From assembly GCA_947177085.1 (NCBI GenBank), contig CAMWTD010000123.1, positions 1 to 6,714 of the forward strand: a DNA stretch of 6,714 nt, in the 5' to 3' direction. The notes under the pieces are model-generated. The model was not told where the DNA came from. It made no database searches and saw only the letters and a program-made list of their open reading frames with translations. Made by a program: the position numbers and the translations under genes. This DNA comes from an uncultured Desulfovibrio sp. Lineage in GTDB: Bacteria > Desulfobacterota > Desulfovibrionia > Desulfovibrionales > Desulfovibrionaceae. Positions 1-5,866 of this stretch are shown piece after piece. Each line of letters opens with the position of its first letter. The first letter of the stretch is position 1.

Positions 1-1
1 C

Positions 2-154
2 GGGGCGGGGCGCCCCCCGCCGGCGGGCAAATCCCCGCGGCCCGGGGGCGCCCGGGCGGGGCCCCCCGCCCCCGCAAAGCCTGATCCGGCCCCCGCGCCT
101 GCCCCGAAAAACGCCCCCAGGCCCGGCGCGACGTCCGGGGCGGTCACCATTTAA
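2..154 (+). other. GC-rich left edge, possible 3' end of an upstream gene
   Basis: The + frame starting at base 2 stays open from the window edge to a TAA at 152-154 and reads as a Pro/Ala/Gly-rich tail ending in ...ATSGAVTI. Low-complexity proline-alanine tails of this kind occur on real proteins. However, extremely GC-rich DNA is open in several frames by chance, and the opposite strand is open here too. The stretch also contains short perfect GC palindromes, GGGGCGCCCC at 7-16 and CGCCCGGGCG at 49-58, and no T-run that would make a terminator. No domain can be recognised. I treat this as an uncertain gene end. Bases 155-188 hold only the leader of the next gene. Confidence 0.25.
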
Positions 155-188
155 GGAAGAACCACACACTTCAAGGCTGCGGACCCAT

Positions 189-1256
189 ATGCGCGCGCAC
201 GTTTTTTCCACCACCGGGCGGCATGTCCTTGCGTTGTGCCTCCTCCTTGCCGCATGGGCGCTGCCCGCAGCGGCTGCCGATGGCGATGGGGCGCGGCGCA
301 CAGCGCCCCTGCGCGCGACCCTGCTGCTCGAACATGAGCAGGCCTCGCCGTGGAACGACCTCTTGCTGGCCGGGCTGGAGCGCGCCCGCCGGGACTTCGG
401 CATGGAGACCGCGGTGGTCTACGCGCCCAGCGGGACGGACCAGGGCGCGGCCCTGCGCAAGGCCGCTGAAGACTCCGGCCTCGTGCTCGTGGCCTCGGAC
501 GGGCTGCACGAGGCCCTGCGCAACAATGCGGCCAATTTCCGGCGCACCATGTTCGGCTGCATCGACGCGGGCGTGCGCGCGCCCAACATCATGTCCGTGA
601 CCTTTGCCGACGAGCAGGCGTCCTTCCTGGCCGGGGCGGCCGCGGCCCTGCTCACGAAGGCGAAGCTCCCGGGCATCAATGCCGCCGCGACCATCGGCTG
701 GCTCTCCGGCGAGGATACGCCGGCCATGCGCTCGCTCTTCAGCGGCTTTGCCGAGGGCGCGCAACTGGCCGCGCCCGAGGTGCGCGTGGTGCAGGCCGTG
801 GCCGGCTCCTTCACGGACGGCGAAACGGCCGCCGCCAAGACCTCCGGCCTGCTCGACGCCGGGGCGGACGTGGTGGCGCTGGCCGCGGGCGCGGGCAATC
901 CACAGGCGCTGGCCCGGCTTCGCGCCGCCGGGGCCTACCTCATCGGGCTGGACACGGACCAGGGTTCCCTCTTTCCCGGGCATGTCCTCCTCTCCATCGT
1001 CAAGCGGGCGGACAATGCCGTCTATGAAATCGCGGCCTCGGCGGCGTCCCAGCGCTTTCGCGGCAAGGAGATCGTGGTCTATGACCTCGCCAACGGCGGC
1101 GTGGACGCGGCCGGGCTTGCCGCCTTTCTCGCCCAGGCGGGCAAGGGTGCGCCGGAAAGCATAGGCCGCCGCGTGGGCGAATTGCGGCGCGAGCTTGAAA
1201 ACGGCTCCATCCGCCTCCATTCGCTGCGCGCGCGTACCCTCTGCGACTGTCTGTAG
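189..1256 (+). CDS. BMP-family (basic membrane protein) periplasmic substrate-binding protein
   Basis: This 355-residue protein resembles the BMP/Med family of binding proteins, whose known members bind nucleosides or related ligands for ABC importers or act as sensors. A signal peptide is clear: basic residues to about R11, a hydrophobic stretch at about 12-24, then Ala-rich cleavage sites near 28-30. There is no lipobox cysteine, so the product should be a free periplasmic protein, unlike the usual BMP lipoproteins. Family landmarks in order are SVTFADEQASFLAG (136-149), a G-S-F-x-D segment (206-210), GADVVALAAGAGNPQAL (225-241), IGLDTDQ (252-258) and KRADNAVY (272-279). The final 30 residues are charged and end in CDCL. 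The frame is open to the left edge, but ATG 189 is preferred because the signal peptide starts there and AAGG (173-176) lies 12 bases upstream. No ABC permease or ATPase is adjacent. The ligand is unknown. Confidence 0.85.
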   Translation: MRAHVFSTTGRHVLALCLLLAAWALPAAAADGDGARRTAPLRATLLLEHEQASPWNDLLLAGLERARRDFGMETAVVYAPSGTDQGAALRKAAEDSGLVLVASDGLHEALRNNAANFRRTMFGCIDAGVRAPNIMSVTFADEQASFLAGAAAALLTKAKLPGINAAATIGWLSGEDTPAMRSLFSGFAEGAQLAAPEVRVVQAVAGSFTDGETAAAKTSGLLDAGADVVALAAGAGNPQALARLRAAGAYLIGLDTDQGSLFPGHVLLSIVKRADNAVYEIAASAASQRFRGKEIVVYDLANGGVDAAGLAAFLAQAGKGAPESIGRRVGELRRELENGSIRLHSLRARTLCDCL

Positions 1257-1269
1257 GCGTCCCGTCGGG

Positions 1270-1301
1270 CGGAATTTCCGAAAAATGGCGCATGTGCGCC
1301 A
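1270..1301. promoter_or_regulatory. Operator-like inverted repeats upstream of the first EamA gene
   Basis: In the 93-base gap between the BMP gene and the EamA gene lies TGGCGCA-TG-TGCGCCA (1286-1301), a perfect 7-base inverted repeat with a 2-base centre, preceded by a run of five A. Just before it is CGGAA-T-TTCCG (1270-1280). The repeat lacks a following T-run, so it is unlikely to be a terminator, and it ends 48 bases before the ATG. Nearly the same 21-base element, from AAAAATGGCGCA to CGCCA, recurs upstream of the second EamA gene at 5747-5767. That recurrence is the main reason to read it as a regulator binding site. The regulator is unknown. Confidence 0.5.
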
Positions 1302-1349
1302 CTGGCAAAGCCGGGTGCGGGCTACCTTGCGGCCACAAAGGGGGCTTGC

Positions 1350-2240
1350 ATGAAAACACCGTCCACCCGGCTCATCCTCTGCCTGCTGGTTTTCTGTTTC
1401 GCCATGTGGGGCGGCGGCATCATTGCCGTGAAATTCGCCTACGGCTCGTTCACGGGCGGGCAGATCGTCTTTGCGCGCGTCGGCTTTGCCGCGCTGTTCT
1501 ACCTCCTACTCTGGCGGCGCTGGGCGCGCCTTCCCTATGAGCGGGGCGACTGGTTCTACCTCGCGCTCATGGTGGCCTTCGAGCCCTGCCTGTTCTTCCT
1601 CTGCGAGACCTTTTCCATGAAGTACACCACGGCGGCGCAGGGCGGCGTCATCGCCGGATGCCTCCCCATCTGCACGGCCATCGCCGCGTGGATCTTCCTG
1701 AAGGAGCGCCTGACGAAGCGCACCATCGTCGCCATCGGGCTCGCCGTGCTCGGCGTGGGCATCAGCTCGTATTTCGCGCCCGGGGACGACCGCGCGCCGG
1801 ACCCCCTGCTCGGCAACCTGCTCATGCTCGGCGCGGTGCTCGCCTCCAGCGGCTATGCCGTGTGCGTGCGCTATATTTCGCGGCGCTATTCCTTCCTCGC
1901 CATTTCCGCCATCCAGGCCATCGGCGGGGCGGTGGTCTTTTTGCCGCTGCTCTTCCTCGACCCGCTGCCCGCGGAGATCAGCTCCCAGGCCCTGGGCGGC
2001 CTGCTCTACATGGGCGTCATCGTGGGCATCGCGGTCTATCTCTGCTTCAACTTTTCCCTCAAGTATCTCGAGGCGGGCGTGGTGACGCTCTTCGGCAACC
2101 TCATCCCCGTGTTCACGCTCTTCTTTGCCTGGCTCATCCTTTCGGAGCAGTTCACGCTCCCGCAGTTGTGCGGCGTGGGCCTGACGCTCCTGGGCGTGCT
2201 CCTGGCGAGCACCGGGGCGAAGGAAAGCCCGGCCGACTAG
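1350..2240 (+). CDS. EamA/DMT-family permease, probable metabolite exporter (first paralogue)
   Basis: This is a complete 296-residue inner-membrane protein of the drug/metabolite transporter (DMT) superfamily, 10-TMS EamA type. Known relatives export amino acids, nucleosides or other small metabolites. Two tandem EamA repeats are visible, about residues 10-138 and 153-286, each of about five hydrophobic segments. Typical marks are the first-helix MWGGG (19-23), FLKERL near the end of repeat one (116-121) and LSEQF in repeat two (264-268). LWRRW (54-58), RGDW (65-68), EPCLFF (78-83) and PDPLLGN (150-156) are shared with the second EamA gene at 5867. ATG 1350 is supported by AAAGGGGG (1337-1344), 5 bases upstream. 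The gene sits 93 bases after the BMP gene, behind a possible operator, and is closed by the terminator at 2266-2299. The family is clear. The substrate cannot be predicted. Confidence 0.9.
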   Translation: MKTPSTRLILCLLVFCFAMWGGGIIAVKFAYGSFTGGQIVFARVGFAALFYLLLWRRWARLPYERGDWFYLALMVAFEPCLFFLCETFSMKYTTAAQGGVIAGCLPICTAIAAWIFLKERLTKRTIVAIGLAVLGVGISSYFAPGDDRAPDPLLGNLLMLGAVLASSGYAVCVRYISRRYSFLAISAIQAIGGAVVFLPLLFLDPLPAEISSQALGGLLYMGVIVGIAVYLCFNFSLKYLEAGVVTLFGNLIPVFTLFFAWLILSEQFTLPQLCGVGLTLLGVLLASTGAKESPAD

Positions 2241-2246
2241 GCCGCC

Positions 2247-2266
2247 CGCGCGCTCACCGGCGCGCG
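2247..2266. repeat. GC-only hairpin just before the terminator
   Basis: CGCGCGC (2247-2253) and GCGCGCG (2260-2266) form a perfect 7-bp stem with a 6-base loop, TCACCG. It lies between the EamA stop codon and the main terminator stem. It could stabilise the transcript end or simply reflect local GC bias. Confidence 0.4.
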
Positions 2267-2299
2267 AAAAAGGGAACCGCCAGGGCGGTTCCCTTTTTC
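2266..2299. terminator. Bidirectional rho-independent terminator between convergent genes
   Basis: GAAAAAGGGAACCGCC (2266-2281) and GGCGGTTCCCTTTTTC (2284-2299) are perfect reverse complements of 16 bases around a 2-base centre. The stem is GC-rich, with an A-run on its left flank and a T-run on its right, so it ends in U-runs when transcribed from either strand. It sits exactly where the + EamA gene (stop at 2240) and the - permease gene (stop at 2329) converge, and it should terminate both transcripts. Confidence 0.93.
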
Positions 2300-2328
2300 T
2301 TTCGGCTCCGGGATGGAGGGGGCGTCGG

Positions 2329-3711
2329 CTACATGATGCCGATGAGCTTCCAGTAGGGGATGGCGATGGCCGCCAGCATGAAGCCGCAGGCGATGGCGCG
2401 GATGACGAGCGCGCCCACGATGTGCACGAGGCTCACCCTGTTGGTGATGAAGATATAGAGGAAGTACACGGCCTCATAGGGCAGCACGTACTGGTCCACG
2501 CCATACTGGAAGGAGTAGAAGAGCGGCAGCGGGTTGACGTGCATGGCCTGCCCGAGCTCGCCGAGGGCCGGGGTGAAGGCGGCCGTGGCGGCGAAGGGCG
2601 TGAGCATGAAGTTGACGAAGATGCCGGAGAGATAGGCCATGACGATGCTCATGGTCTCGCTCCAGTCCTGCATGAAGGGGATGACCTGCTGCACGGCCCA
2701 GGCGTTGAAGCCCGTGGCGTTGCCCACGAAGCCGATGGCCATGCAGCCGGCCACGAAGATGAGGAACATGACCTCGAGGTGGCCCATGCTCTCCCTGTCG
2801 AGGATGTCGATGCCGGGCAGATAGGTGCAGAGCGCGAGCACGCAGAAGATGTAGACCGGGTCGATGCCGGTCCACGGCTGGAGCATGAAGCCGAGCACCA
2901 TGCCGAGCACGAGGCAGAGCAGCTTGATCTCCTTCGCGGTGAGCGGACCGAGCGCGGCAAGGCTCTGGCGGATGTAGCCCACGCCCTCGCTGCCCTGCTC
3001 CAGCTTTTCCTTGCCCTTTACCACGCAGCACACGAGCATGGAGACAATGGTATAGCATACGGAAAAGAAGGAGCCGTGGAGGCAGTATTCCCAGAAATTG
3101 GGCGCGGTGCCGTCCTTGAACAGCATGGAAAAGGCCCAGATGAACGACTCAGACGTGTGCAGGAAGAGGAATTGCGGCGCCGCCGCGCCCATGAAGGCCA
3201 TGAGGATGATGGCAGACGACATGCGGGACTTGTGATCGAGCCCCAGGGTGTCGATGATGCCCGTGGCGATGGCGCAGAAGATGACGAGCCGCGCCAGGAT
3301 GGACGGCAGCACGAGCGCGAGCAGGATGCCCCCGATGAAGAAGCCGAAAAGTAGCCCGTAGAAGCTGGCCCCGGCCACGCCGAGGCAGCGCAGGGCCAGC
3401 CGGCGCCCGAGGCCGCTCTTGTCCATGGCGTCGCCGATGATGACGGCGGCGAAGGTGAGCCAGGGCAGCACCGTGGTCCAGGGCCCGAAGACGACCTCGG
3501 AGGGCGCCACGTTGCCGAGCATGTAGGCGAAGGTCAAAAGCGCCGCCACGCCGATGGCCGGGAAGACGTTGAAGGCCCAGGCGAGCACGGCCATGCTCGT
3601 CATGGCCATGAAGAGCGGGGCCTTGGGCGAGATGTCCTGCGGGGCCGCGAAATAGACGAGTACCGGCAGGAGCAGGACGATGGGCCAGCGGATACCTTTG
3701 AGGAAAGCCAT
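2329..3711 (-). CDS. SLC13/DASS-like anion permease, last gene of the reductase operon
   Basis: This is a 460-residue inner-membrane protein with about a dozen hydrophobic segments, resembling the divalent-anion/Na+ symporter (DASS, SLC13) family that carries di- and tricarboxylates, sulfate and related anions. Marks are the N-terminal RWPIVLLLPVLVYFAAP (8-24), IGDAMDKSGLGRRLALR (92-108), a first hairpin-like LPSILAR (135-141) and a second one, MLTPFAATAAFTPAL (369-383). In classical members both hairpins carry a Ser-Asn-Thr motif. Here neither does, so ion coupling or substrate may differ. I chose ATG 3711 because GGAGG (3717-3721) lies 5 bases upstream and the start then falls 11 bases after the flavoprotein stop. 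The longer reading from 3744 would overlap that gene. It probably imports the flavoprotein's substrate or exchanges it for the product. A carboxylate or a sulfonate is possible. Confidence 0.82.
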   Translation of the reverse strand: MAFLKGIRWPIVLLLPVLVYFAAPQDISPKAPLFMAMTSMAVLAWAFNVFPAIGVAALLTFAYMLGNVAPSEVVFGPWTTVLPWLTFAAVIIGDAMDKSGLGRRLALRCLGVAGASFYGLLFGFFIGGILLALVLPSILARLVIFCAIATGIIDTLGLDHKSRMSSAIILMAFMGAAAPQFLFLHTSESFIWAFSMLFKDGTAPNFWEYCLHGSFFSVCYTIVSMLVCCVVKGKEKLEQGSEGVGYIRQSLAALGPLTAKEIKLLCLVLGMVLGFMLQPWTGIDPVYIFCVLALCTYLPGIDILDRESMGHLEVMFLIFVAGCMAIGFVGNATGFNAWAVQQVIPFMQDWSETMSIVMAYLSGIFVNFMLTPFAATAAFTPALGELGQAMHVNPLPLFYSFQYGVDQYVLPYEAVYFLYIFITNRVSLVHIVGALVIRAIACGFMLAAIAIPYWKLIGIM

Positions 3712-3716
3712 GCCAA

Positions 3717-3721
3717 CCTCC
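3717..3721 (-). promoter_or_regulatory. Ribosome binding site that fixes the permease start
   Basis: GGAGG on the - strand lies 5 bases before ATG 3711. It spans the short gap after the flavoprotein stop codon, supports tight translational coupling, and argues against the in-frame ATG at 3744. Confidence 0.8.
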
Positions 3722-3722
3722 G

Positions 3723-5393
3723 TCAGCGCAGGCGCTCGCGCCATTCGGTCCTGATTTCGCCGCCGTCCCGCCAGATGCGCAGGAACTTGTCGCGCAGGAG
3801 CGGATTGGTGAAGGTATAGTCCGAGCGCAAGTGCCGCCCGCGGCTCTCCTTGCGCTCGCGCGCGGAGATCATGAGCGCCTCGCCGAGGTCCAGCAGGTTG
3901 AGCACCTCGGCCGCGCGCATGAGCTCGTGCGCGTCCCGGGCCCCCATGTCCCTGACGATCTTCTTGCGCAGGTCCCCGAGATACTTGATGCCCGCGTTGA
4001 GCATGGTCTCGGAGCGCACGCGGTGCGGCCCGCAGTCGGCATATTCGGTCATGATCTGCTGCAGGGCGAAATTGGCCTCCTGCCAGCTCGCGCCGCCCTC
4101 GCGCCCGTAGAGGTCGCTGTAGAGGGCCATGCGGTCCTTGGCGCCGGCAAGTTCGCCTTCGCTCTGCTTGCGCTCGCGGTGCTCCGCCGCGTGATGCCCG
4201 GCGATCCAGCCATAGACGGCGGCCGCGCCGATGTCGCCGCTGATATTGCCCATCATGTCGCCGGCGGCGTAGAGGCCGCGCACATTGCTCTGGCCGTTGA
4301 TGTCGATCTCGATGCCGTTGGTGACGAGGTTGGCCTCATACTGGCCGAATTCCACGGCATGCTTGCCGGGGTCGATGCCTTCCTTGTCCATGTAGTCGAG
4401 CAGCGCCGTCAGGCCCTCGCACTTCATGGCCCAGCGCATGTGTTCGAGGTCCTCCTTGCTCGCGCCCGAGCAGTCCATGTAGGCCGGCCCCGTGCCCGCG
4501 AGCTTCAGGTCCGTGAAGGCCGAGGACCACACGTCGCTCGTCATGTCGCTCGTCTCCACATTGGGCTCGGTGATGAAGGGCCCGATGGGGCGGCCGTCCG
4601 GGTAGCGGTAGACGCCGATCCACGTGGCCTTGCCGCAGCGCGCGAGGAAGCGCGGGCCCGCGTGGCGGTAGGTCTTTTCCATGTTGACGAGATAGGCTCC
4701 GATGCGCCAGGCCTGCGCGATGGAATCTCCCGTGCCCGAGGGGCACATGTTGGTGTTGAACATCTGGCTCGGCGTGGGGTCGGTGGTGAAGAGGCGGCTC
4801 ACATAGCCCGTGGCCGCCACCACGGCCTTGGCGCGGATGAGCCGGAAGGCCGGCTCGTCGTCCGACGCGTCCAGCGCGAGCACGCCGGTGACGCCCTCGT
4901 CATTGCGGAAAATATCCAGCACCGGGCAATGGTGGAGGATCCTCACGCCGCGCTTTTTGGCCTCGGCCGTGAGCACCTTTTTCTGGTTGTGGCCGTCATA
5001 CTTGAGGAAGATGCGCGGCCTGCCGGGATAGGCGTGGCCCTCGAAGTGCCAGTCGCCCGTGGGCTTCATGTTGATGCCCCAGTCGTTCCACATGTTGACG
5101 ATCTTGGGGCTGGTCTCCAGAAAGCGCATGACGAGCGGGGTGTCGTTGCTCGTGGCGTTCTGGCTGTCCATGAATTCGTCATAGACCACGCTGATGTCGC
5201 CGTGCTTTTCCGGTATCCAGCAGAGAAAATGGTCATTGCCCGTGGCCCCCGCGCCGCTGCGCCGGGTATTGGCCTTGTCGAGCAGGATCACGTCCGCGCC
5301 CTCGTCCGCCGCGGCGATGGCGGCCATGAGCCCGGCGATGCCGCCGCCGATGACAGCCACGTCACAGGCGAGTTCTTCCTTGACAGGTATCAT
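3723..5393 (-). CDS. AprA/fumarate-reductase-like FAD flavoprotein, catalytic subunit
   Basis: This 556-residue cytoplasmic flavoprotein belongs to the FAD-binding-2 superfamily, which includes APS reductase alpha (AprA), fumarate reductase and aspartate oxidase. VAVIGGGIAG (12-21) is the dinucleotide-binding motif. RRSGAGATGNDHF (44-56) matches the AprA-type RSGAVAQG region and has no equivalent of the histidine that covalently holds FAD in SdhA. GDSIAQAWRIGA (222-233) and GLYAAGD (373-379) complete the FAD fold. The C-terminal domain carries RKESRGRHLRSDY (514-526), a family signature. The HPTG active-site motif of succinate dehydrogenase and fumarate reductase is absent at the expected place, where the sequence reads NMEKTYRHAGPRF (237-249). 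No signal peptide is seen. ATG 5393 has AGGAGG 5 bases upstream. The frame is open further, to 5777, but that extension would overlap the ferredoxin gene and makes no sense as protein. The partner is the ferredoxin 25 bases upstream. The substrate is unknown. True APS reductase is unlikely given the short length. Confidence 0.85.
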   Translation of the reverse strand: MIPVKEELACDVAVIGGGIAGLMAAIAAADEGADVILLDKANTRRSGAGATGNDHFLCWIPEKHGDISVVYDEFMDSQNATSNDTPLVMRFLETSPKIVNMWNDWGINMKPTGDWHFEGHAYPGRPRIFLKYDGHNQKKVLTAEAKKRGVRILHHCPVLDIFRNDEGVTGVLALDASDDEPAFRLIRAKAVVAATGYVSRLFTTDPTPSQMFNTNMCPSGTGDSIAQAWRIGAYLVNMEKTYRHAGPRFLARCGKATWIGVYRYPDGRPIGPFITEPNVETSDMTSDVWSSAFTDLKLAGTGPAYMDCSGASKEDLEHMRWAMKCEGLTALLDYMDKEGIDPGKHAVEFGQYEANLVTNGIEIDINGQSNVRGLYAAGDMMGNISGDIGAAAVYGWIAGHHAAEHRERKQSEGELAGAKDRMALYSDLYGREGGASWQEANFALQQIMTEYADCGPHRVRSETMLNAGIKYLGDLRKKIVRDMGARDAHELMRAAEVLNLLDLGEALMISARERKESRGRHLRSDYTFTNPLLRDKFLRIWRDGGEIRTEWRERLR

Positions 5394-5398
5394 GGTGT

Positions 5399-5404
5399 CC
5401 TCCT
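5399..5404 (-). promoter_or_regulatory. Ribosome binding site that fixes the flavoprotein start
   Basis: AGGAGG on the - strand lies 5 bases before ATG 5393, inside the 25-base gap after the ferredoxin stop codon. It decides the start against the much longer open frame. Confidence 0.85.
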
Positions 5405-5418
5405 GCGGGTGAAAAGGG

Positions 5419-5682
5419 TTATTTTTGGGTGTCGCGTCCGGTCCAGCTCGGCTTGAGGCTGTCCGAATCCACATAGAGCAGCATGTGGGTGAGCGGCAGC
5501 CGAAGCTCGATGGCCCCGGCCTTGCAGTCGAGGACACAGGCATTGCAGTGCCAGCACTCATAGGGACGCCGGACCTCGGGAACGGCGTCCTCCTTCCTGC
5601 GGAAGCGGAACACCTGGAGCGGGCAGATCTCGGCGCAGACCCCGCAGCCTGTACATTTTTCCTTGTCGATGACTGGCGGCAT
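5419..5682 (-). CDS. Dicluster [4Fe-4S] ferredoxin, AprB-like electron-transfer subunit
   Basis: This 87-residue protein has two complete cluster motifs. The first is C10-x2-C13-x2-C16-x3-C20-P and the second C43-x2-C46-x2-C49-x3-C53, so it should carry two [4Fe-4S] clusters. The second motif reads CWHCNAC, with Trp44 placed as in the CWEC of APS reductase beta (AprB), where that tryptophan is thought to help electron transfer. AprB itself is longer, with an extended C-terminal tail that wraps around AprA. Here only about 34 residues follow the last cysteine, so the interface must be smaller. Cys53 is followed by Lys rather than the usual Pro. ATG 5682 has AGGAGG (5688-5693) 5 bases upstream. 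It is the first gene of the three-gene operon, and its most likely role is to shuttle electrons to or from the flavoprotein. The outside electron partner is not in the window. Confidence 0.9.
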   Translation of the reverse strand: MPPVIDKEKCTGCGVCAEICPLQVFRFRRKEDAVPEVRRPYECWHCNACVLDCKAGAIELRLPLTHMLLYVDSDSLKPSWTGRDTQK

Positions 5683-5745
5683 ACGTTCCTCCTTTGCCGG
5701 TAGGGAAACCGAAAGATTGTTGCGTTTTTCACATGCCGCCAGAGA

Positions 5746-5773
5746 AAAAAATGGCGCAGGGACGCCATTTTTT
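5746..5773. promoter_or_regulatory. Operator-like inverted repeat with A/T arms in the divergent promoter
   Basis: AAAAAATGGCG (5746-5756) and CGCCATTTTTT (5763-5773) are perfect 11-base reverse complements around a 6-base loop. The shape resembles a small terminator, but no gene ends here: genes leave in both directions. It is 64 bases from the ferredoxin ATG and 93 bases from the second EamA ATG. Its core matches the element at 1281-1301 in 18 of 21 positions, which favours a shared protein-binding site over a terminator. Attenuation in one of the leaders remains possible. Confidence 0.55.
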
Positions 5774-5781
5774 GCAAAAAA
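5768..5781. repeat. TTTTTTGCAAAAAA palindrome overlapping the operator
   Basis: Six T, GC, six A form a perfect 14-base palindrome. Its T-run is also the right arm of the repeat at 5746-5773, so in RNA the T-run could pair either leftward or rightward. In DNA the A/T tracts would give intrinsic bending near the promoters. Confidence 0.5.
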
Positions 5782-5866
5782 CGGGATTTATTTTCGGGGC
5801 GCGGTTCCGGGAAGGGCCGGAAACGCCGGAATGGGCCCTATGGGGCACGATGCGGGAGGGAGGAGG

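Larger units (their letters stand above)
5683..5866. promoter_or_regulatory. Divergent control region between the reductase operon and the second EamA gene
   Basis: This 184-base gap separates the ferredoxin ATG (-) from the second EamA ATG (+) and must hold promoters for both. It contains a clear A/T-rich island (about 5705-5795) in otherwise GC-rich DNA, the operator-like repeat at 5746-5773, an overlapping palindrome at 5768-5781 and TTCCGG-N6-CCGGAA at 5805-5822. I found no convincing sigma-70 -35/-10 pair or sigma-54 -24/-12 pair on either strand. Confidence 0.7.

Noticed and set aside
171..1220. Long - strand open frame opposite the BMP gene (349 codons)
   Set aside because: It is Gly/Arg/His-rich with no recognisable domain, while the + strand shows a signal peptide and BMP landmarks.
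1261..1280. Terminator for the BMP gene (CCCG-T-CGGG and CGGAA-T-TTCCG)
   Set aside because: The stems are only 4-5 bp with single-base centres that cannot form proper loops, and there is no T-run after them.
1303..1318. Possible sigma-54 promoter (TGGC ... TGC) before the first EamA gene
   Set aside because: The spacing between the GG and GC elements is one base too long (13 instead of 12), and sigma-54 spacing is strict.
2422..3354. Long + strand open frame opposite the permease (310 codons)
   Set aside because: The product is an implausible Glu/His/Asp-rich low-complexity protein, the antisense of a membrane protein with clear hydrophobic segments.
3831..5456. Long + strand open frame opposite the flavoprotein and ferredoxin (541 codons)
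   Set aside because: It is the mirror frame of two well-supported genes in GC-rich DNA, is rich in His, Ala, Glu and Val without domain motifs, and has no matching ribosome site.
5718..5733. CRP/FNR-like site TGTTG-N6-TCACA upstream of the ferredoxin gene
   Set aside because: One half matches the CRP consensus but the other has two mismatches, and no promoter could be placed relative to it. This is likely chance in an A/T-rich stretch.
5394..5777. N-terminal extension of the flavoprotein to 684 residues
   Set aside because: It would overlap the whole ferredoxin gene in another frame and lacks homology. ATG 5393 has an ideal ribosome site and places the FAD motif at the normal position.
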